Shown: in pieces, positions 18,221 through 26,517 of the stretch
Numbering within the stretch: the stretch's first letter is position 1
Layout: each line of letters begins with the position of its first letter
Origin: Chitinophaga sp. H8
Lineage (GTDB): Bacteria > Bacteroidota > Bacteroidia > Chitinophagales > Chitinophagaceae
Assembly (NCBI RefSeq): GCF_040567655.1
Contig: NZ_JBEXAC010000001.1
Location: 2,108,001 to 2,172,000, forward strand
Reading direction: 5' to 3'
Length of the DNA: 64,000 nucleotides
Position numbers and translations under genes: made by a program
The notes under the pieces: model-generated
Told to the model about the DNA's origin: nothing
The model's input: the letters and a program-made list of their open reading frames with translations, nothing else
The model's database searches: none

Positions 18221-19645
18221 TTATTGGGCTTCTTCTTCAGATAAAGGATGCCCCGTTTCGTCTGTTTTCTCTTTACTATACTGTTCCATACCAGTAATAA
18301 ACTCTTGTACACTAGCTTCCCAGTCCTTATATGCCTGGTCATATTCTGCCTGTGTAAGCGGTTCATTGATCACCAATTCAGGGAAAGGATGATCTGTAAT
18401 ATAATTCATATAATCCTGTCCATGATTACCCTCATGATATTTCAAAGAAGTATTACCTTGTTTTTTATCTTCTTCCGTGGTACCTCTTCCATATGCAGAA
18501 GGTCCTGCTGGTTTGGCATTGGCCGCATAAGTTGTTTGAATCACCAGTTCTTTTTTAATCTTTACACTTACGATCTTCCCGTCCTTCGTTTGCGGAGTTA
18601 CACGATATTTGATCTTTCCATCCGTAACCGCTCCTCTGGATTTCACCGCAGTTGATTTTGGGGAAGCAGTTTTATCCGGTAATATTTTTACTGTAAAGTC
18701 TCCCCGTTTAAAGGAAGCGATCTTTGTTTTCTTATCCGCCTTCACACCTTCCGGTAAGGGAGTAGCAGATTGTTGCTGTACCTGTCTGGCAGTTGTCTTT
18801 TGCCGGCTTGTGGCGCTACCTCCAGCGGATCGCCTCCTGGCTGGTGATGCCGCACCCTGCTGCACTACATGTGTAAGTTCGTGTGCCAGTAGCCGTTTGC
18901 CAGCCAATGTAGCGGGATCATATTTCCCACTATTGAAATAAATATCCTTTCCATGAGTGAATGCCTGAGCGCCTATCTGCTTATTCATTTGTACGGCTTC
19001 CTGATCGGTATGTATATTCACGTCCTTAAAATCGGCTCCTATTGCGTTTCCCATTTCCGCACGTAGTTGAGGTGACAATGGTGTTCCTTTATCCTGTTGC
19101 TGTTTGAGTTGGGTATCCAGACTTATTGACGAAGGTTGTTTCCCGTCTGGTTGTTGTTTGGCCATCACCTCCGGCCGCTCTTCCTTTTTTTCAGGTGTAT
19201 CTTCTTTTTGTTGTACGGGCTTTTTCTCTTCTTCTTTTTCAGGTGCTTCTTCTTTGGCCTGTATTGTTTTTTTCTCCTCTTCTTTCTCCTTCTTTTCGTC
19301 TTTCTTCTGCAAGGGTTTTTCTTCTTCCTTTTTCTTTTCGGGTACCGGAGGTTTCTTTTCCTCTTCCTTTGGAGGTGCCTGCATTGCTTGCAACATCGTA
19401 ACCGCCTTTTGTTGCAATGCCCCTCCCCGTTTTGCCGGAGCCTGATGTACTACGTTGTCTGCTACGGCATCTGCTTCCCTTTCGTATTGATCACCGGGCT
19501 GCCCCATCGTTAATTTGGGTTGAAAGAATGCATCCTCTTTAGCCTGCAGCGGCTGCTGGCTTCCGGCAAAAAAAGGTGTTTCTTTTTTTTCCGCTGTTTT
19601 ATCCGGGTTCCGGTGTCTGCGATAGCGGGGGCTGGATGTTTTCAT
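18221..19645 (-). CDS. DUF4157 (eCIS core-domain) protein with C-terminal HExxH domain, candidate effector
   Basis: 474 residues. The N-terminus carries the tag-like motif QPKLTMGQPGDQYEREADAV (42-61), which recurs in DUF4157 proteins. Residues 92-160 are a Lys/Glu repeat, probably disordered. The DUF4157 domain (about 186-266) contains HELTH (255-259). A separate C-terminal domain has a second motif, YHEGNHGQDY, with HEGNH at 404-408. DUF4157 is the best known marker of proteins associated with or loaded into eCIS particles. The C-terminal domain may be a metallopeptidase toxin, but no signature family beyond HExxH was recognised. It lies between the orphan 369-residue gene and the AAA ATPase. 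Confidence 0.8.
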   Translation of the reverse strand: MKTSSPRYRRHRNPDKTAEKKETPFFAGSQQPLQAKEDAFFQPKLTMGQPGDQYEREADAVADNVVHQAPAKRGGALQQKAVTMLQAMQAPPKEEEKKPPVPEKKKEEEKPLQKKDEKKEKEEEKKTIQAKEEAPEKEEEKKPVQQKEDTPEKKEERPEVMAKQQPDGKQPSSISLDTQLKQQQDKGTPLSPQLRAEMGNAIGADFKDVNIHTDQEAVQMNKQIGAQAFTHGKDIYFNSGKYDPATLAGKRLLAHELTHVVQQGAASPARRRSAGGSATSRQKTTARQVQQQSATPLPEGVKADKKTKIASFKRGDFTVKILPDKTASPKSTAVKSRGAVTDGKIKYRVTPQTKDGKIVSVKIKKELVIQTTYAANAKPAGPSAYGRGTTEEDKKQGNTSLKYHEGNHGQDYMNYITDHPFPELVINEPLTQAEYDQAYKDWEASVQEFITGMEQYSKEKTDETGHPLSEEEAQ

Positions 19646-19684
19646 AATGTTTTATTTTTCATGATAGCATGCAAATCATCTAAA

Positions 19685-20794
19685 CTACTTTTTATACTCG
19701 TTCAACTGATATTCCAAAGCCATTAAAGCGTCCTTCCATTTATTCTTTTTGCATAAGTATATGGCTGCTTCCCAGGCTGGCAAAGCTGTTTCCTGTAAGT
19801 TTTTACCTGACCAGTAGGCCGCGCTCACCAGGGCATTCCAGGAGCGCAACGGGCGATCCAGCTGATCATCCAGCAAAGCGGCTGCTTCCATATGGGCAGT
19901 ACCGATATACTTGCTTTTTCTTTTTTGGGTCAATTCTTGCATGACCGGAAATAATGGATCTGCCTGCACCCATTTGTTATCCTCCTCTGTCAGGATAAGT
20001 GCTGCCAGGTCTACCGACAGGCTATCCGGTTCAATAGCACGATTAGGGAATTGGGATATACCCCCGTACTCATTATCATAACACAATGGTTCATCAAAAG
20101 CAGTAATGATATTAGCCGTAAGCTTCGCATCCTTCAGTGCCTTTTCAACATGAGATATATCCAGATGCCTGGCAAACAAATGATACAGCCTGGTTTGCCA
20201 GATGCCATAAGATTTATCCGGTGAAAGTGATGGCAAATATTCATCATTTTCCTCCATTTCAGTAATCGCCGTTCTCATAGCTTTGTGGGCTGCTGTAGTA
20301 TCATATAAATACCATAATTTTAAGAACAAGGCATCTTCATTACCAGGAGAGTCATCCGGCTTGTGAGCTTCCAGAAACTGTTTAAATTCATCCAGATCTG
20401 CTGTGTTGCCCAGTATTTTTTGCAGGGGCAGTGCAAGTGCCTTATATCTGTTCCACCCTTCCAGCATATACGTAAACATTTCCTGATCACCTGTAATAAT
20501 CTGATAGCGGATCAAGGGAAGTGCAGCACTGCTATCAGGAGCAATGGTCACTGCACTATGCAGGTCATTAAAAACGACTACCGGCCATTCCTCCCATTTT
20601 TTATCAGGCATGATTCTCAGCCCATATACGGAGTAGCTGTCATGTCCTAAAGGAAGTATATGCCAATAACCTTTCTTCAGATAAGGCAACCATTTTTTCA
20701 TAGGTATGCCCGGATGAAAAGAGATCGTATCACTATCTTCCTCACTCCAGGTTTGCCCCAGTGTTTTTAACGCTGTCATTAGCTTGCTTATCAT
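19685..20794 (-). CDS. protein of unknown function between the two DUF4157 genes
   Basis: 369 residues, soluble, without signal peptide or membrane segments. An N-terminal alpha/beta part (about 1-100, HILPLGHDSYSVYGLRIMPD) precedes a helix-rich remainder that looks like degenerate helical repeats rich in Trp, Leu and Ala (YLYDTTAAHKAMRTAITEME; SWNALVSAAYWSGKNLQETA). I do not recognise a family. It starts 9 bp after the stop of the larger DUF4157 gene and ends 39 bp before the smaller one. That location suits an immunity protein, a loading adaptor or an effector chaperone; none of these is shown by the sequence. Confidence 0.6.
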   Translation of the reverse strand: MISKLMTALKTLGQTWSEEDSDTISFHPGIPMKKWLPYLKKGYWHILPLGHDSYSVYGLRIMPDKKWEEWPVVVFNDLHSAVTIAPDSSAALPLIRYQIITGDQEMFTYMLEGWNRYKALALPLQKILGNTADLDEFKQFLEAHKPDDSPGNEDALFLKLWYLYDTTAAHKAMRTAITEMEENDEYLPSLSPDKSYGIWQTRLYHLFARHLDISHVEKALKDAKLTANIITAFDEPLCYDNEYGGISQFPNRAIEPDSLSVDLAALILTEEDNKWVQADPLFPVMQELTQKRKSKYIGTAHMEAAALLDDQLDRPLRSWNALVSAAYWSGKNLQETALPAWEAAIYLCKKNKWKDALMALEYQLNEYKK

Positions 20795-20803
20795 GGCATC
20801 GCT

Positions 20804-23800
20804 TTATAATTTCTTAACAATATTCTTACCCCATATGTTATTGGCCTTGGTTTTAACCGCACTTACCTTTCCTGCATGTTTGGTCTTATCGCCATCATTT
20901 TCGCTGTTTTTCAGGGCATTGCTTAAAGAGGTAGTGGCATTATCCAATGCTCCTTTGAATGTATTAGCAACCACCCCTTCTATTTTTGCTTTCACGCTCT
21001 TTTCCATGGTGATCCGCTTCGCTTTTTTATCACCGGCATTCCCTTTCAAAGCTTCCACTTTTTCTATCAGCTCTTTAGTCATTTTGGCTACAATTTTAGC
21101 TACTGCATTTTTGTCGCTACCTTTTATTCTGATAAGCAATTCATCTTTACTTTTTGTTTCAGTAGCCAGTTCTTCTCCGGCTTTCTTTTCATTGGCAGCT
21201 TCTATATCATGATACGCTTTCAGGAATGCCTGCCAGTGGATGTTATTTAATTTAGCAGCCAAACGTGTACCATCTTTCTTAATGATCACTACCCGTTTTT
21301 CTTCTTCTTCCGCCACCTGCTTTTTAATATCGGCCAATACATCTCCCTGAATAGCACTCCTGTGTACCCCTTTCCTGGATGTTCTGTGTGTTTTTTCATG
21401 TATCAGGATGGCAGACAGGTTGTCTCCGTTCTTGTAGGCAGCTTTGATCTCATCTGCCCTTTTAATCAATGAAGCAGCCAGAGCACTATCCGGGATAGCA
21501 TTGGCCAGTTTGGTTCCGGTTCTCTCATAATAATCAGTAATGACACTGCTTAATTCATTTTCCGGCACATGATGCGATTCCCTGTTCACCCCTTCATCTT
21601 CCGGCACAGTGTGTTCTCCTACCTTAGGAGTGACGCCCATATCCTTTTTCACTTTTACATTTGTTTTCTTACCTTTTGCCTGGATATAGTCATATTCCCA
21701 CATTTCTCCCTCATCTACTACTGTGATAGACTTGAATACACTGTGCGCATGTTGTATCTTTTTAGCTACTTTTTCCGCCTCCTCCTTCTTCATCTTACCA
21801 TCTTTAGCTACGCTTCTATCTTCTGCTTCCAGCGCTTTAATACCGGCCTGCACCTGTTTATCTTTTTCTTTATCTCCTGGTTTATCATCCCCAGGTTGCA
21901 TATTGGCCTTTACCTTTACAGATTGTTTATTTCCTTTCCCTTTAAGGCTACCTGTAATCATCCATGAATCAGTTCCCTTGGCTGCAATGGTAATGGTGCT
22001 TATCTTATACTGGGCTTTGATCTTATCTATTGCAGCCGTTATTTCCGCTTTGGTCATAGGTTTGTGGGATTCCAGTTCTTTCACTTTCTTCATGGCCTCC
22101 CCAAAACGTTTCATTTCATCGTTCTTATCAGCATCCGGTCCTTTCTTATCCTTGCCCTTACCGCCTGGCACCGGTTTCTGAGCACTTTTTTTGCCTCCCT
22201 TATCGCTGGCTCCCGGGGTCTGTGCTTTACCCGGCGCAGGTGTTGCAGCACCTCCATCCACATATTTACCAGCCTTATCACCTTTGTCTCCACCGCCTTT
22301 TTTAGGAACATGATCATCTACCAGGTCGGTCATGAATTTAGCACCATCAAACTTGGCCTCTGAGAAACTAATTTCCGGGATCTTGCCAGAACCGAGCACA
22401 TATTCCATATCCGCACCAATACCGAATTCACCCGGTAATGGATATTCCAATGACCCGATAGGCCAGGTCCATTTATTGTCCGGAATAGGTGACCACCATG
22501 GACTATCCAGTTCTACAAACAAGTCCCCACTTAAACCCAGGAATGGCTGGGCAGCTATTTCCATATGTCCTTTAAAGAAGAATTCGCCAGGATCACGGTA
22601 TCCGATGGTGGGCCGTGCATCCACATATCCCTTCACGCCGGCATCGGCATTTACACCTACCCCCAGTTTGAGGTCATGTCCCAGTAATTGCAGTCCCGCA
22701 CCACCTTCTGCTCGCAGCCGTAGCCCGGCATAGGCAGACATATTCAATGAGCCGGAAAGAGTAATACTTTTAGCGATAGCCGGATCTGTAGAGTAAGTGC
22801 CTGCCACTTCTATATTATAAATCTTGGCTGGTCCGATTTTAGCCAGTGCAGACAGTGATACATTCGCAAACACAAATACATTGCCTATCAATGGTACGCC
22901 ATAGGAAGCCCTGGCTTCCAGCTTAAATAATTCCTTGATATAGTCTTTCTGTTCAAAAAGGATAATCTCTTTAGGTGGCGCTATTTTCCCAATTACAGTA
23001 ACCCGTCCTTTGCCGTCTACAATTACATTTACAGACCCGGCAAACCATTCTGTCAGGTTAAACGTAAGGGTACCCATCCCTGCTAAAGCTCTTGGTCCGG
23101 GTTTGTCCCCTGCTGCAGGTACTTCTGACGGCAATTGTGCTTCCTGTGGATCTACCCCCAGTTGGCTACGTGCAAAATTATCTGCCGTTGCCTGATCCGT
23201 CATTACCAATGTCAGTGATCCTTCCAGTTTGTTTGCTGCATATCCTACGGTGCCTTTCACATCCATAACACCGCCCGTGAATTTTGCTTCAATATTCCCT
23301 GAGAAGGAAGCAAAGGCTACCGCAAAAGTACCTTCACCCGATAAGGCTCCTTCCTTCATATTAATATCCAGGTTGCTCTGCGCCATCCCTTTCACGTCAA
23401 TACTGGCAACCACATGTACGGTAGGTTTCATGTTTTCAAACCCTACATCCATGGTAGCATCAGCAAAGCCGCCTACCTTCACTTTTACACCGGTGAGCAG
23501 CAAGGTAAAAATGCCGCCTTCAAAGGTATTGGTAATACCCACTGGAAGGTTTTGTACATTAATACCGGTCAGCCAGGAGATAGCGCCCTCATTCTCTTTC
23601 AGCCATTTAGGAATCGTATTCACTTCATTCCGGTTGCCGATCGTACCAAAGCCTTTTACCTGCCCGTTTTCTACAGACACGGCTAATGTAGGGCTCGCAG
23701 CGGCAAGGAAAGGTACATTCAGTGGCAGATAAGCATTTTTAACACTTTGCAACTGGCCATCTTCCATTTTCACCCGGATAGTACCCGCTCCTGCAATAGT

Positions 23801-24736
23801 ACCTGCCACAATACCCACATCCAGCCCTTTGTTACCACTGGCCGTAATCTCTTCTTTTAATTGTTCCGACGGATTAAAGTTACCACCCGCAATATTTACC
23901 GTTTCTCCACCAGCTGCAGCAGGGCTTCCTGATACACCAGGCTTACCGGCTTTCCGGATAGTACCCGCCTCATCCGTAGCAGTTTGCTGAGCATGGGCAA
24001 CTCCCTGTTGGATAGTATGTGTCAATTCATGTGCCAGCAGATGCTTACCGGATGTACTGGATGGATCGAATTTCCCTTCATTGAAATAGATGTCACGGCC
24101 ATGTGTAAACGCCTGTGCGTGGAGGTCGTTGCTCAGGGAGGTGGCCGCAGCCCCCGTATGTACTTTCACCTGGCTAAAATCAGCCCCCATAGAAGACTCC
24201 ATTGCACTACGCGTATCTTCAGGCAATGCCTGCCCGCCACCTTTGGTACTATGTAAACGTTGTTGTAATCCAGCTGAGGCAGGGGCTTCCCCCCCATCTG
24301 CTTTGCGCTGAATATTTTCATCCGGTGGAGGATCTGCCATACTATCAAAAATCGGCTTTCGTTGCAGGGATTCTTCTGTTGCTTCCTGCTCTTCCTTTTG
24401 TTGCAGTTTTTCCTGCTTATCATTAGCGGGTAGAGGCTGGCTAATCCTGGAGACAGATAAAGGCGCAACAGGTTTTGTTTGTACCGTTTGCTCATTAGTC
24501 TTATTACCTAACCGCTGTACTACTTTATCAGCAACTGTATCTGCTTCTGTTTCATAATGGTCATTCGGTTTGCCAATCCTTAGTTTTGTTTGTACAAAGA
24601 AAGGATTGTGTTTATGGGCAGACTGATTACTACCGGCAAAAAAAGCGTCCCCACTTTCTTTGCCGAAGAAAGTGCTATTGTTATCGGCAGTATGTGCCGG
24701 CTTCGCAGCGCTTTTGGTATCAGTAGCTTTAATCAT
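20804..24736 (-). CDS. large DUF4157 (eCIS core-domain) protein, candidate effector
   Basis: 1310 residues. The N-terminus has two FFxG-type repeats and the tag-like TKLRIGKPNDHYETEADTVA (50-69). The DUF4157 domain (about 155-245) has HELTH at 236-240. Residues about 260-850 form a long glycine- and valine-rich beta region (repeats such as GNVFVFANVSLSALAKIG) that may be a repeat or pore-like module. A Lys/Gly/Pro-rich linker follows (about 830-920). The C-terminal 260 residues contain ESHHVPENEL (1053-1062) and a further HEKTH (1113-1117), then helices. The SHH-type segment resembles HNH/endonuclease-VII polymorphic toxins, but the HEKTH could also be a metallopeptidase. It lies between the tape-measure gene and the orphan gene. 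Confidence 0.75.
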   Translation of the reverse strand: MIKATDTKSAAKPAHTADNNSTFFGKESGDAFFAGSNQSAHKHNPFFVQTKLRIGKPNDHYETEADTVADKVVQRLGNKTNEQTVQTKPVAPLSVSRISQPLPANDKQEKLQQKEEQEATEESLQRKPIFDSMADPPPDENIQRKADGGEAPASAGLQQRLHSTKGGGQALPEDTRSAMESSMGADFSQVKVHTGAAATSLSNDLHAQAFTHGRDIYFNEGKFDPSSTSGKHLLAHELTHTIQQGVAHAQQTATDEAGTIRKAGKPGVSGSPAAAGGETVNIAGGNFNPSEQLKEEITASGNKGLDVGIVAGTIAGAGTIRVKMEDGQLQSVKNAYLPLNVPFLAAASPTLAVSVENGQVKGFGTIGNRNEVNTIPKWLKENEGAISWLTGINVQNLPVGITNTFEGGIFTLLLTGVKVKVGGFADATMDVGFENMKPTVHVVASIDVKGMAQSNLDINMKEGALSGEGTFAVAFASFSGNIEAKFTGGVMDVKGTVGYAANKLEGSLTLVMTDQATADNFARSQLGVDPQEAQLPSEVPAAGDKPGPRALAGMGTLTFNLTEWFAGSVNVIVDGKGRVTVIGKIAPPKEIILFEQKDYIKELFKLEARASYGVPLIGNVFVFANVSLSALAKIGPAKIYNIEVAGTYSTDPAIAKSITLSGSLNMSAYAGLRLRAEGGAGLQLLGHDLKLGVGVNADAGVKGYVDARPTIGYRDPGEFFFKGHMEIAAQPFLGLSGDLFVELDSPWWSPIPDNKWTWPIGSLEYPLPGEFGIGADMEYVLGSGKIPEISFSEAKFDGAKFMTDLVDDHVPKKGGGDKGDKAGKYVDGGAATPAPGKAQTPGASDKGGKKSAQKPVPGGKGKDKKGPDADKNDEMKRFGEAMKKVKELESHKPMTKAEITAAIDKIKAQYKISTITIAAKGTDSWMITGSLKGKGNKQSVKVKANMQPGDDKPGDKEKDKQVQAGIKALEAEDRSVAKDGKMKKEEAEKVAKKIQHAHSVFKSITVVDEGEMWEYDYIQAKGKKTNVKVKKDMGVTPKVGEHTVPEDEGVNRESHHVPENELSSVITDYYERTGTKLANAIPDSALAASLIKRADEIKAAYKNGDNLSAILIHEKTHRTSRKGVHRSAIQGDVLADIKKQVAEEEEKRVVIIKKDGTRLAAKLNNIHWQAFLKAYHDIEAANEKKAGEELATETKSKDELLIRIKGSDKNAVAKIVAKMTKELIEKVEALKGNAGDKKAKRITMEKSVKAKIEGVVANTFKGALDNATTSLSNALKNSENDGDKTKHAGKVSAVKTKANNIWGKNIVKKL

Positions 24737-24750
24737 GCCTTAATATGCTA

Positions 24751-26517
24751 TTATGTCCAATCCGTTTTTATTACCCAGGGCATCCAGGAAAACCGGCAAA
24801 GGCTGATTCCCCATGGAAGACTATTTAAGAGCATATCGTATGCTTCCTGGCTCACCCGCAACCGCCACCCTTCTTGCTCCCAGCTAAGTTTGCCCTGTCT
24901 TAAAAGAAAATTAGCCCGCAGGCCATCCGGGGAAGTATTCTTTAGTACGCTCCAGTGCGTAATTACGGCTGCCAACAAATGATCTGCTTCCGCTTTCTCA
25001 GATGGAGTCAGTTCTACGAAACGATCTGTCACCTGTACCGGTAGCATCCCACAAAGCAACTTAGGCAATATCAGATCATATTCAGGTAATGCTATTTGGC
25101 CACCAGCCAGGTAACCTAGTAGTTGGACAGCCTTATCTCTGGCAGTAATATCACAGAAAGCCTGGTTATGGATAAGGCCCAACGCTTCAAATAATGTAGG
25201 GATAAACGGATGCAGGATGATTAAGCCTGCGTTCCCGATGTAGCTGTCTGGCAGCGCCGTGTTTTCGGTCAACTGATTATCCTTAATAATATCGTTGCTC
25301 GCCACTGTTACGTTATCCTGCTGTATAGCCTCTACTATGGATCCCATATCTTGACTTATTGGATATTCCTTCGATATAGCCATGTCTGATATGGCAGGCT
25401 CCTCCACAGGTGCCAGGGGATTTTCTGATGAAGCAATTACTCCGGGAGGGACTTCCTGCTTTTGCGGTGGCACTATTGATGCTATATCGCCGGCGGTATC
25501 ATGGAGGATGACTTCATTGGCAAAGCCAGCTCCAGTTGTTGCTTCCGGTGTATTTTTATTGGTTGGCCTGCCTTGCGTATTCACAGGGAAAATTTCATTA
25601 CCAGGCACTTCACCCGGCTTATCCGATACCTGCTTAGGAAAGTAAGGATGACGGGATATCAGTTGCTGTAATGCAACGGCCAGTATACTTTCTTTTCCAG
25701 CTATCGCTGTATTTACCATTTGCATCACATGCAGGAAATAGGGTAATGCATTGGCAGGGATAAAATGCAGCAGTATCTCTTCCAACCATATTACGGGATT
25801 AAAAATTTTCCCCTCAACTACAATAGACTTAATCAGCCTGCGATATAACCACCGCGTAAAAACAGCTGTTGCAGGCAAGTACATTACGGGAGCTGAAAAA
25901 CCGGGATAATAACAGCATTGCATTAATTGCTGTGCCAGCAGCAATGCTGGTCCGGAGTTATTCCCGTGGTAGGCTTCCAGCCAATGTACAATAAAAGCAG
26001 TGTCGAATTGCCGGGTGAGCCGGTCCAGGCATGTGGGGTTGGCAATAAAGAGCTGCCGGCATCTTTCAGGAGCCTGCGCATGTGTGGCCAACACTTCCAG
26101 CACGGCTCTTTCCCAGGTTATGGGATCCCCGATACTGCTATAAATCGGTAATTTGCCATGTGCAATGAAATAAAGCCATGTCTCAAAATGATCCTGCACT
26201 GCTGGAATACGGTGCATCCCCGAAGGCAATGTCTTTCCTTGCTTTAGTGCCGGATAATGTTTAACAAGAAATTCCTTTATAAGCAGTGGCAACGCTTGTT
26301 GTAAGGTATCCAGGCTATGTGTACCCAGGTCGATTTCCAGCTGATCGATGCAAAGTAATTCTTCCTTCCCACTCCATTGATCAAACAATGGGGCCAATGC
26401 CGCAGGTAAGTCCAGCCGGCATATACTGCCCATTTTTTCCTGGATGTAAAATGCCCCGGCTGCTTCCGGCAACTGTAATTCAAGCTTAATACATCCTATC
26501 ACATGTGTTTGAGACAT
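24751..26517 (-). CDS. contractile injection system tape-measure protein (CIS_TMP)
   Basis: 588 residues. The N-terminus has the family pattern of a short beta/helix module ending in LLCIDQLEIDLG (about 55-66). The C-terminus has the conserved NAGLIILHPFIPTLFEALGL (about 430-449), then AVQLLGYLAGGQIALPEYDL and a final LPWGISLCRFSWMPW. These are the hallmarks of the eCIS tape-measure family, which sets the length of the sheath-tube barrel. The central part is Pro/Glu/Thr-rich and divergent, as expected for a length ruler. The gene overlaps the stop of the 1053-residue gene by one base, so translation is coupled. Confidence 0.85.
   Translation of the reverse strand: MSQTHVIGCIKLELQLPEAAGAFYIQEKMGSICRLDLPAALAPLFDQWSGKEELLCIDQLEIDLGTHSLDTLQQALPLLIKEFLVKHYPALKQGKTLPSGMHRIPAVQDHFETWLYFIAHGKLPIYSSIGDPITWERAVLEVLATHAQAPERCRQLFIANPTCLDRLTRQFDTAFIVHWLEAYHGNNSGPALLLAQQLMQCCYYPGFSAPVMYLPATAVFTRWLYRRLIKSIVVEGKIFNPVIWLEEILLHFIPANALPYFLHVMQMVNTAIAGKESILAVALQQLISRHPYFPKQVSDKPGEVPGNEIFPVNTQGRPTNKNTPEATTGAGFANEVILHDTAGDIASIVPPQKQEVPPGVIASSENPLAPVEEPAISDMAISKEYPISQDMGSIVEAIQQDNVTVASNDIIKDNQLTENTALPDSYIGNAGLIILHPFIPTLFEALGLIHNQAFCDITARDKAVQLLGYLAGGQIALPEYDLILPKLLCGMLPVQVTDRFVELTPSEKAEADHLLAAVITHWSVLKNTSPDGLRANFLLRQGKLSWEQEGWRLRVSQEAYDMLLNSLPWGISLCRFSWMPWVIKTDWT

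Noticed and set aside
19104..19513. Long plus-strand ORFs opposite the Lys/Glu repeat of the DUF4157 gene
   Set aside because: They are reverse-strand readings of GAA/AAG-rich codons (Phe/Ser/Leu runs), not genes.
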